Shown here: piece after piece, positions 19,629 through 28,600 of the stretch | Numbering within the stretch: the stretch's first letter is position 1 | How the letters are laid out: every line of letters starts with the position of its first letter | NCBI RefSeq assembly: GCF_001877035.1 | Contig: NZ_CP015756.1 | Coordinates: forward strand, 4,269,001 to 4,333,000 | Length of the DNA stretch: 64,000 nucleotides | Origin: Clostridium estertheticum subsp. estertheticum | GTDB taxonomy: Bacteria > Bacillota > Clostridia > Clostridiales > Clostridiaceae | Direction: 5' to 3' | The notes under the pieces: model-generated | What the model saw: the letters and a program-made list of their open reading frames with translations, nothing else | What the model was told of the DNA's origin: nothing | Database searches by the model: none | Made by a program: the position numbers and the translations under genes

Positions 19629-19705
19629 GCTACTTTCACTATATATACAGAGTGCACTATCCGCAAGGATCAATTAATAATAGTGTGTAATATTTTTAAA
19701 GTAGC
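19629..19705. other. Nested hairpin element with GNRA tetraloop
   Basis: GCTACTTT (19629) pairs with AAAGTAGC (19698). Directly inside, CACTAT pairs with ATAGTG (19680). The apex is ATCC-GCAA-GGAT, a four-base stem with a GNRA loop (19659-19670). Three coaxial stems in a non-coding spacer suggest a folded RNA. The family is not recognised. Confidence 0.5.
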
Positions 19706-20196
19706 TTGCAAAACGAAGTAAAGTAACATTGAATTTTCATCTAAGAATTATTCTCTTGCACTTCCCACAATATGCTTTAGATAATTGAATAAGTTTTCTC
19801 CAAAGTGACTTGCAAAAGAGGCGTAGAAACTATTGAAATACCATTTATAAATTCTTCTTTTACCAATATAAAGTTCTCGTAAGCCTGACAGCCTAACGGC
19901 TAACACATTTGAGTAAAATAGCTTAAGTGTTTAGATCTGAATATATACGTTATAATCATAAAGATGAAAGCATGTAGGAGTATGATAGATAGTATATAAT
20001 AAGTTTTACATACGCTTGTTTATGTAATGAAAAAGTTTCGTAAGCAGTCCAGGACGGACTGCTAGCACTTCTGAGACAGGACGTCGAATAAGTGCGTTAG
20101 GAACTTTTCCATGGAGTAAACTTAGAGTATGTTAACGAATTATCTACTATCAGAATATCCTGCATGATGAATCGTTAGAAGAAACTGTTTTTCACC
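19698..20196. other. Structured non-coding repeat element, copy A (degenerate tandem modules)
   Basis: No gene is supported in the roughly 590 bases between the radical SAM terminator and trpS. The region repeats a module found again at 34402-34674. An AAAGT(A/G)..CTTGCAAAA block occurs at 19698 and 19803, and AAATTCTTCTTTT followed by GTTCTCGTAAGC at about 19849-19884. The best-preserved core is 20031-20108: stem AAAAGTT/AACTTTT, then a GCAGTCC/GGACTGC hairpin, GCTAGC, and CTGAGACAGGA. Orientation is undecided: it could be a plus-strand RNA or the trpS 3' UTR. It could be a known ornate RNA that I fail to name. Confidence 0.6.
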
Positions 20197-21204
20197 TTAT
20201 CTAGGAATAAATCCTATTTTCTTTTGCATTTTTCTTAATGTCTTATTTGCAACATAATTAGCCTTTTCTGCTCCTTTTTTGTAAATTTCTTCTAGATATG
20301 CTTTTTTACCTATGTATTCCTTAATTTTAATCTGTATAGGTTCAAGCTCTGAAACTACTGCTTCTGCTACATCTTTTTTAAACTGAGCATAACCTTGCCC
20401 TTCATATTTAGCTTCTATCTCTTCAATAGACATCCCAGTTATAGTCATCAATATTGTCATTAAGTTCCTAACACCTAGTTGCTCATCATTAAACTTAACT
20501 ACCCCTAGACTATCTGTAACTGCTCTATTTACTTTTTTTCTTATAACTTCTGGTGGGTCCATTATTAAAATAAATCCATTAACATTTTCTCCTGATTTAG
20601 ACATCTTCTTAGCTGGTTCTTGTAAATCCATTACCTTAGCTCCTGCTTTACCTATATATGGTTCAGGTATTACAAATGTATCGCTATATGTTTTATTAAA
20701 TCTCTCAGCTATGTCCCTAGCAATTTCAAGATGTTGAAGTTGATCTTTTCCTACAGGTACTAAATTACTTTGATATAATAAAATATCTGAAGCCATTAAC
20801 ACAGGATAAATAAGTAACCCTGCTCCTATACTTCCTGCACTATTTTGTGATTTAACTTTATATTGTGTCATTCTGCTTAATTCTCCCATGTAAGTAGAGC
20901 AAGTTAAAAGCCAAGCTGCTTCACTATGAGCAGGAACATGTGATTGAATAAACATGGTATTCTTCTCAGGGTCAATACCTGCTGCTAAGTAAATAGCTAA
21001 TAATTCTAAAGTTCTTCTTCTCAAATCTTTTGGTTCTTGCTTTACTGTTATCGCATGTAAATCCACCACACAAAAATAGCATTCATATTCATCTTGTAAT
21101 TTAACCCAATTTTTTATTGCTCCCAAATAATTTCCAAGTGTTAAGTCACCTGAAGGTTGAATTCCACTAAATATTACTTTCTTATTATCTTCCAATATAA
21201 CCAT
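20197..21204 (-). CDS. trpS: Tryptophanyl-tRNA synthetase
   Basis: A class Ic synthetase that charges tRNA-Trp; 335 residues is normal. Family marks are the GIQPSGDLTLGNYLGA HIGH-type region, the QSHVPAHSEAAW stretch and an intact KMSKS (in PAKKMSKSGENV). The C-terminal part has the usual helical anticodon domain. A tryptophan T-box precedes it. The stop codon abuts the structured repeat element, and the next terminator in this direction is about 600 bases away. Confidence 0.98.
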   Translation of the reverse strand: MVILEDNKKVIFSGIQPSGDLTLGNYLGAIKNWVKLQDEYECYFCVVDLHAITVKQEPKDLRRRTLELLAIYLAAGIDPEKNTMFIQSHVPAHSEAAWLLTCSTYMGELSRMTQYKVKSQNSAGSIGAGLLIYPVLMASDILLYQSNLVPVGKDQLQHLEIARDIAERFNKTYSDTFVIPEPYIGKAGAKVMDLQEPAKKMSKSGENVNGFILIMDPPEVIRKKVNRAVTDSLGVVKFNDEQLGVRNLMTILMTITGMSIEEIEAKYEGQGYAQFKKDVAEAVVSELEPIQIKIKEYIGKKAYLEEIYKKGAEKANYVANKTLRKMQKKIGFIPR

Positions 21205-21353
21205 CTCCTAAAATGTAAATAATGAACGAAAATCATATATTGATTCGAATGCAATTCACATCGTTAAGTAATTCTAAAATTAATTACTAAAACTTGCTCA
21301 TATGCTTTCTACTCAACATCTAATTTTTTCATTATTTAAAGTGTGCTAAATGA

Positions 21354-21625
21354 AAAAAGCCCTATGGATAAATCCATAGGGCGAATATACACGGTACCAC
21401 CTAATACTTAGAAACTATGTTAAAGCTTCTTCTCAAACAGATACACTACGATATCCTACCTCTATAACGTAAGGCTTACGTCAAGGACTACTATACTTCA
21501 TCCTGAGTCTTAGAGACCCATTCAATTTAAACATAATTATCGTAATCACACCTTCTACGACTCTCTAAAAATCTGTTTTTAAATTTACTTGCTTCTCATC
21601 ATAGACTATAACATTATAAAACTTA
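21354..21625 (-). promoter_or_regulatory. Tryptophan T-box leader of trpS
   Basis: On the minus strand GGTGGTACCGTG (21390-21401) is the T-box. The terminator stem GCCCTATGGA/TCCATAGGGC with six T lies at 21354-21382. Stem I shows AGAGAGTCG and AGGTGTGA, and the specifier region GAATGGGTCTC carries TGG, the tryptophan codon. The remaining bases of the 21205-21682 gap are an A/T-rich spacer and promoter. Confidence 0.95.
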
Positions 21626-21682
21626 AAATGTCTTATAAATATAGTATACCTATTTACTTAAATTGTCTACAATAAAAGAAAT

Positions 21683-22057
21683 CTAGGCTTTCCAAAGACC
21701 ATGTAAATTGCAATATTCTCTTACGAATAATACTTCTTCTTCTAATTTAAATTCAGCTTCTGGTGTCTCACCTGGTTTTAAAAATTTTCTGTAAATTTTA
21801 TTTTCTGTGTGTACTTCTATGAATTCAATATGGTGATCTTCTGTTGCTGGATGCTGAACTGCTCCAACTTTAACTTTAATTCCACCTTCAATTTTTTCAG
21901 CTACAGGAACATGTTTTTCAACTGCTGCATCCGTAGTATTTTCTTCTTTAAGAGTCATATTTTGTCCACAACAGACTAAAACTCCTCCTGAAGCATGAAG
22001 AACTTCAACTATATTACCACATATATCACATTTATAAATTTGTCTTGATTGAGTCAT
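21683..22057 (-). CDS. dfx: Desulfoferrodoxin (two-iron superoxide reductase)
   Basis: Reduces superoxide to peroxide in anaerobes, using electrons from rubredoxin-type donors. The 124 residues include both centres. Centre I is a desulforedoxin-like FeCys4 site (C10, C13, C29, C30). Centre II is the catalytic Fe(His4Cys) site with histidines in EKHVPV, GAVQHP and EDHHIEF and the final CNLHG. It is a class I, two-domain enzyme. The ATG at 22057 follows AAAGGAGGA; an upstream in-frame start would bury that site. Two PerR-like palindromes precede the gene. Confidence 0.96.
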   Translation of the reverse strand: MTQSRQIYKCDICGNIVEVLHASGGVLVCCGQNMTLKEENTTDAAVEKHVPVAEKIEGGIKVKVGAVQHPATEDHHIEFIEVHTENKIYRKFLKPGETPEAEFKLEEEVLFVREYCNLHGLWKA

Positions 22058-22088
22058 TTTTATTCCTCCTTTAAATTTAGAAACCAAT

Positions 22089-22143
22089 AAATACTAATTA
22101 TATTTATTTATACATAACAGTTATTTATTGATAGTAATTATAT
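22089..22143 (-). promoter_or_regulatory. Two candidate PerR-type boxes upstream of desulfoferrodoxin
   Basis: Read on the minus strand, ATATAATTACTATCA (22129-22143) and ATATAATTAGTATTT (22089-22103) each resemble the TTATAATNATTATAA PerR consensus at roughly 12 of 15 positions. In such A/T-rich DNA this may be chance, but peroxide/superoxide control of this gene is well established in clostridia. Confidence 0.35.
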
Positions 22144-22323
22144 ATATTCTACACCTCCTTTAGAATATCCTTTATTTATATACAATTTTATTTGCATTTT
22201 TATTTTATGCTAAGCTACTATGTAATATTCGATTATACTATATATAATCTACCTAATATTACCTTCATTTTATTTCTATTCTGTGGAACACTATATAACA
22301 TCAATATAAAGGGAGGTACTAAT

Positions 22324-22530
22324 ATGTCAAAAGATCAAGTAAAAACATATGCACCATATGAAAGAGATTTCTATGATCAGGAACCATCTGATATAAGATC
22401 TTATTCCGAAACTGATTCTACTATGCTCCCAGACCCAGTAACTGACCCCATAGTTGCTATGAATATATCTAATGTTGAATTTGACTATACCTACTATGGT
22501 GGAGTAGAGTTTGTTGATGAAGAAGACTAA
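22324..22530 (+). CDS. Short acidic protein of unknown function
   Basis: A 68-residue product (start MSKDQVKTYAPYERDF) with an AAAGGGAGG ribosome binding site at ideal spacing before the ATG at 22324. It is strongly acidic and tyrosine-rich, ends EFVDEED, and has no cysteine, membrane segment or known motif. The longer in-frame reading that starts upstream encodes hydrophobic sequence from the A/T-rich spacer and is rejected. A terminator follows about 90 bases on. No family is recognised. Confidence 0.7.
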   Translation: MSKDQVKTYAPYERDFYDQEPSDIRSYSETDSTMLPDPVTDPIVAMNISNVEFDYTYYGGVEFVDEED

Positions 22531-22614
22531 CTTCTTTCTCAAGAATACTAATTTCTTTTGTAAAAAAGACTATCCTCTTTATAAAGACATTTAATTTTTT
22601 AAAGCTATAAAGTG

Positions 22615-22657
22615 TTAAAAACAGATGACTTCGTTTTAGAAGTCATCTGTTTTTTTA
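22615..22657. terminator. Bidirectional terminator
   Basis: AAAACAGATGACTTC pairs with GAAGTCATCTGTTTT, followed by T on the plus strand and by a T-run read on the minus strand. It ends the short acidic gene and the giant glucan synthase gene. Confidence 0.88.
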
Positions 22658-25600
22658 AATTATAACCTCAACCTTATGAACCCCATCAGTAAATGGTACT
22701 AACCCATCAATACATAACTTACCATCAAGCCATATTCCTTTGTCTCCAATACGTTTAACCTCAATTCTATATTCATAATTATCCTTTTTATAAATAATCT
22801 CATAATTCGGCCATTCCTCTGGGACGCAAGGCTTAATAGTAAATCCTTTTCCCTCCTTTAATTTAAGACCTAAAATAGCTTCTATTCCGGTTCTATACAT
22901 CCATCCTGAAGTTCCAGTATACCAACTCCAGCCTCCTCTTCCTACATGAGGTTCTTTTCCGTATACATCAGCAGTCATTACATATGGCTCTGTTTTAAAT
23001 CTCTCACATTCAGGCAGAGTTTTTGTATGATTTATAGGATTTATCATGTTATAGAGCTTTGTCGCTGTATCACCTTTATAGAGTTTAGCAAAAGCAAGTA
23101 TTACCCAAGTCGCTGCATGTGTATATTGCCCACCATTTTCCCTAACTCCAGGAACATAACCTTTAATATAACCGGGCTCCAGAGAAGATTTACTAAAGGG
23201 TGGAGTTAATAGTAATATCATGCCATTATCTTCTTTTATTAAATAACGTTCTAATGACTTCATAGCCTCTGTCGATCTTTCTTTATTTGCAGCACCAGAT
23301 ATTACTGCCCAAGATTGAGATAGAGAATCTATCTTACATTCCTCATTTTGCGATGAACCAAGTGGCGTACCATCATCAAAATATGCTCTTCTATACCAAT
23401 TACCATCCCATGCATTATCCTCTAGATTTATTCTTATATACTCTTTCATATCCTTATATTTCTTAAGTTTTTCATCATCATTTTCGTATGTGCAAGCCTT
23501 TGAGAAATCTTCTAATATATCATATAAGAACCATCCTAGCCATACACTTTCACCTTTACCCTTATTACCCACGGTACTCATTCCATCGTTCCAATCTCCA
23601 CTTCCCATAAGAGGAATATTGTGAGGTCCAAATTTAAGGGCTTTTTCTATAGCTTTTATACAGTGTTCATATATACTACCTGTAAAATCTGTCTTTCCTG
23701 AAATGTTATATCTTTCATCTTCACCTTCTGCAAGTGGTGTATCCATTAAATATTCCGCTTGTTCATTAAGGATATCAAAATCGCCTGTATTTTTTATATA
23801 ATCCATAGTGACATATGGTAGCCATAATAAATCATCAGAAAATCTTGTTCTTATTCCACTATCTACAACGGGGTGCCACCAATGTTGTACATCCCCTTCA
23901 ACAAATTGCCTCGAAGCACTATACAAAATTTGTTTTCTTGTCATACTAGGCTCAATCATGCTTAGTGACATAACATCCTGGAGTTGATCTCTAAATCCAT
24001 ATGCTCCGCCAGATTGATAAAAAGCAGTTCTCGCCCATAGTCTACATACTATAGTTTGGTACATTAACCATCCATTAAGCATTAAATCCATACTCTTATC
24101 TGGTGTCTTAACCTGAATCGTATGAAGTATCCTATTCCAATATTTTTTAACATTTTCTAATTCAGTATCCACTATCTTAAAATCTTCAAATTCCTTTACG
24201 ACCTTTGAAATATTATCTAAATTCTCATTTTCACCAAGCATTGCTATTAATTCTATTTCCATGTTAGGATCTAAATGAATTTTAGAAGTAACTGCAAGGC
24301 ATGGATCTAGTCCCGCTCCAACATTGTTTGATAGTTTTATTCTCTTTAGAACTTCCGGATTCTCAACACTTCCTCCTCTTCCTAAAAACTCACTCCTATC
24401 ACCAGTGAAGCTTTGCTGATGACCTCCAAATAGTTTCAAATAAGACTTTAATTCTCCAAAATGCTGGTTATAACAATTTGTTGCATATATATATTCTTGT
24501 TCCTCATTAAAATAAGTAACTATGTGCTGAGCAGTATGCTGAGGTACTACACCCATTACGAGTTCTGCATAATAGGTTATACTTATATCTCTTGCTATAT
24601 CACTATTATTCTTTAGTTTTATCTTGCATAACTTAACATTATGCGACCTTGGCACAAACATAGTTACTTCACCCATAATACCAAAAACCTCATGTTTGAA
24701 GTTTGAATATCCAAAACCATGTTCTATTAAGTATTCTCCACTATCCCTTATAGGTTTAGGTGTAATACTCCATATATCTCCATTATTATCATCCCTCAAA
24801 TATATAGCCTCTGAGCATTCATCACTTATCCAATCATTGGACCAAGTCGTAATTTTATTTTCCCGACTATTGCTGTTCCATGTATATGCTGATCCACATT
24901 CTGACACATGAAATCCAAAATTACCATTTGAAATTACATTTATCCATGGTGCTGGGGTATTATTAAAATCTTTAAGTAGAATAGTATAATTTTCACCTTC
25001 TACATCAAAACCACCGAGTCCATTAAAATACTCTAATGGCTTTATATTAAACTTGTGCTCCTTAAACATGAATTCTTTTTTTAAAGTTTGAAGCAACGGT
25101 ATTTTCTGTAATCTCTTGTTCTTATTTTGAATTTGAGATACCAACATTCCCTTACATGAATCTATAACCAACCTAGCTATAGCTATTAATAGATCTATAT
25201 CTTCATCTTTAATATTAGCCTTATTAAGTATAAATAGTCCACCAGGTTTGTTTTCTTTATCTCTTAAGTGACTTCCACCTACTAAATCCCTAATATCAGC
25301 TTGTAGTGGCTGATCATATGAGGTCATTTGAAGGTTTATTATCACCAAATCAACTCTTAATCCTTTAAGGCTTAAGTATTCATGAGCATTTATAAGTTGA
25401 CGAACTAAATCTTTATCTTTACTCTCACGCACTATTAGAAGAATTATAGGTAAATCTCCTGAAATGCCATATCCCCAAAGGGTAAATTGTCCTTTTTTTA
25501 CATTTTTTATATACTTTTCTCTTTGTCTAAAAGTAGAATTTAAAAATAAAATTTTGGAAGCTATAACTTGATATAAATTTGCCTGAGTAGATTTTATGCC

Positions 25601-28600
25601 TAAGTATTTCATATCTACCTGAGTTTGACTCCACGCTAGTTCAAATACCCTATTTATGTTATGAAATTCACTATATTTTTTAGCTAAACTTATCACTTCT
25701 TCTTTTGTATTAGCTATTGACGTAGTGAATGCTATAATGCATGTTTCACCAGGTTTAATTTTAACTCTTCTTCTTATACTTATTATAGGGTCAAGTACAG
25801 CTCCAACAGTATTAGATAATAAATCTACCTTCATTGCTATAGGATGCATTGTGTTCTCACCACGACCTATGAAATTAGCCCTGCTAGTCTCATATTGAAT
25901 AGTTCCAATAGTATTTCCCTCAGTTGCGACGGTTTGCATAAGCCAAGGCTGTTTCTCACCCTTAGACCTCGGCCTTCTCGTTGCAATGATACAACTAGGA
26001 TTATCAACATACTCCGTTTTCACAAACAAATTGCCGAATGCTGGATGTACTATATCTGCATCGTAATGAGCTAGAGTTATCTCAAAATAGCTTGTTATCT
26101 CTAAATTTTTACTTATAGTACTTTTATTTGTAATTGATAATCTCCTTACCTCTGAATTATCCTCTGTAGCCACAGTAATTTCCATACGAGTGGCAATATT
26201 TTTATCACTCCTTGCAAACTCAGCCTTGTCTAATGCGAAGGTCACCTCATAACTATCACTTGGCCTTTTACAGGGCTCATAAGCCGCACTAAAAAATTCA
26301 TTTTTGTCAGTATCTTTGATATAAACAAACATACCGGTATTATCTTTTGTAACATCTTCCTTCCATCTATAAATCATAGTTTTATCATGCAAAGCATATC
26401 CTGCTCCACTATTAGAAATCATTAGTGAATAATTTCCATTTGAAATTAAATGTGTTTCCGGAGTTTCTGTTTTTGCTGTAGTATACTTTCTAACAATAAT
26501 CTTTTGTTTTCCTACAGGAGTGCCTAACACCTTAAATTTACGTTCCCTATCATATACTACCCTCTTAGAAATTTTCTCTTGGAGTAATAACTCTGTAGCT
26601 TTTACTTTCGGTAATGCATGAAATCTTTTTTGTAAAATATTATTTAATAATACATTATCTAAAGCCATCAAACTCATACCTTCGTGATGAATCATAAAAC
26701 ACTTGATTATAGCCTTATGATCATCTTTAGACATTCTGTTTTTAGTATAATCTACAGCTTCATAAAATCCGTAATTCCCCTCGAGGCCTTCACACGTAAG
26801 TCTTTTAAGATTGTCGTAAGCTCCTCTAAAGTCAGTTTGAAGTGCCATGACAGTTGAATATGGTGAAATAACCAATTCATTTTCAAGTCCTGACTTTAAT
26901 CCTACTCCAGCCACTCCAAATGCTTTATATTGATAATTTAAATTTAAATCAAATTTATAAAATGCGGATTCAGATATACCAAAAGGTACCCTTCTTTCAC
27001 TACAATATTGCTTTTGTGCACCGATTACAGCATTATAAGTTTCATCTAGCATTGTTCCTGGATAATTTTTCATTATAAGCAGTGGCATCATGTACTCAAA
27101 CATTGTTCCGCTCCAAGAAACTAAGCCCTTACTTTTCCCCATATTTGTCATAGATCTTCCAAGTTTAAACCAATGTTTTTTAGGAATATCTCCCTTTGCA
27201 ATAGCGACAAAACTAGCTTGCCTTGACTCAGAAGCCAATAGATCATAATAACTCTTACCTAGATTATCATTCTCCACATCATAACCAATTCTTAACAGTT
27301 CCCTATCCTCATCATATAACATCTTAAAATCAGTGGCTTCTGCCATAGCATTTAATTTTTCCTTTAAGCTCTCTATTTTGTTAATAAGAAATTGAGTTTT
27401 TTCTTTTGTCTGTTGTAACAAACTTTTTAATTTTGATAACGGTCTATCATTTTTCAATTTGTCATCTAACATATTTAATATATTTGTTGTTTTTTCTGGG
27501 ATACTAATTATTGTTGCCCCCTCAAGCAAATACCTCATAGATTTAGTAAGTTCTAAATCAGAGTCTTTGTCAAAGGCATAATCAAACCAAGGAAATAGTT
27601 CACTTATTTCCTCTAGATACCCACCTACATCATTTTTTAGTTTTTTATTCCAATATGATTCCATGCAATATTCATTTCTTCCCACTTCTACAAGCTTACT
27701 AGATAAATCTCTAAGTATAGTTTTCCAACAATTAAATTCTATTGTATCACTCTCTATTCTATTTAATATGCCATGATATAAATCCTTAACTTTTTGCGAT
27801 ACTCCTACCTCTTCAGAGGCAAGTCTCATCGTGTCTTCCAATCCATTAATTTGAGCATGATTAAACAATGGAGCCCTCAAATATTCATCTAACGCCTGCG
27901 CAACTACCCAAAGGTACCCAACTAAATTACCACTATCAACAGTAGAAATATATCTAGGAAAAAGTGGCGTCTTAGTTTTAGTATCATACCAATTATAAAA
28001 GTGGCCTTTGTACATATCCAGATCTTCCATCGACATCATAATTTTATCTATTCTACTTGTTACATTAATAATTCCAATATACCCTAAATCATATGCAACT
28101 AAATTTGAGGTTAATTCCATTCCCATATTGGTTGGTGAAGTTCTATGAGCCACTCCATTAGGTGGCTCTTCTTGGTAATTATCTGGCCCAAGCCAATTGT
28201 TTTCATCATTTACAAAATCCTCAAAGTAAGCCCAAGTTTTTCTACTTAATTTTCTTAAGTAATTTTTTTCTTTACTGGTAATTTCAAAAGATTCAAACTC
28301 CCTATCACGGCTTATAGCATATGCAATTACGGGGCTTAAAAACCAAATGACACAAGAAGGTATGCTAAGAAATCCAACACTCATACTTGCATTAAATGAT
28401 ATAATTAAAATTAAAACTGAAATTGCACTGCCCACCCACATAGCCTCTATAAAATTTTTAAGTTTTCTCCCTACTTTCACTTCAACATCTGCTGCTGACT
28501 GCCACTCTAATAAGTTTTTTTTACTTATTAGTACCCTGTATAATGTTCTAATTATAGCATCCGTCATCATATACGCTTGATAAGGTATAAAACAAAAAAT

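Noticed and set aside
19620-20196. A CRISPR array or tandem satellite in the repeat-rich spacer
   Set aside because: The repeated blocks are degenerate, unevenly spaced and form stems with one another; there are no identical repeats with unique spacers and no cas genes.
19620-20196. Group I or group II intron
   Set aside because: I could not find group I P/Q/R/S core sequences, a group II domain V hairpin, or an intron-encoded protein.
22145-22165. An AAAGGAGGTG ribosome-binding-like sequence on the minus strand
   Set aside because: A stop (TAG) follows at once and there is no start codon at a workable distance; no gene supported.
22192-22323. N-terminal extension of the short acidic protein
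   Set aside because: It encodes hydrophobic residues from A/T-rich spacer, and the strong ribosome binding site lies only before the ATG at 22324.
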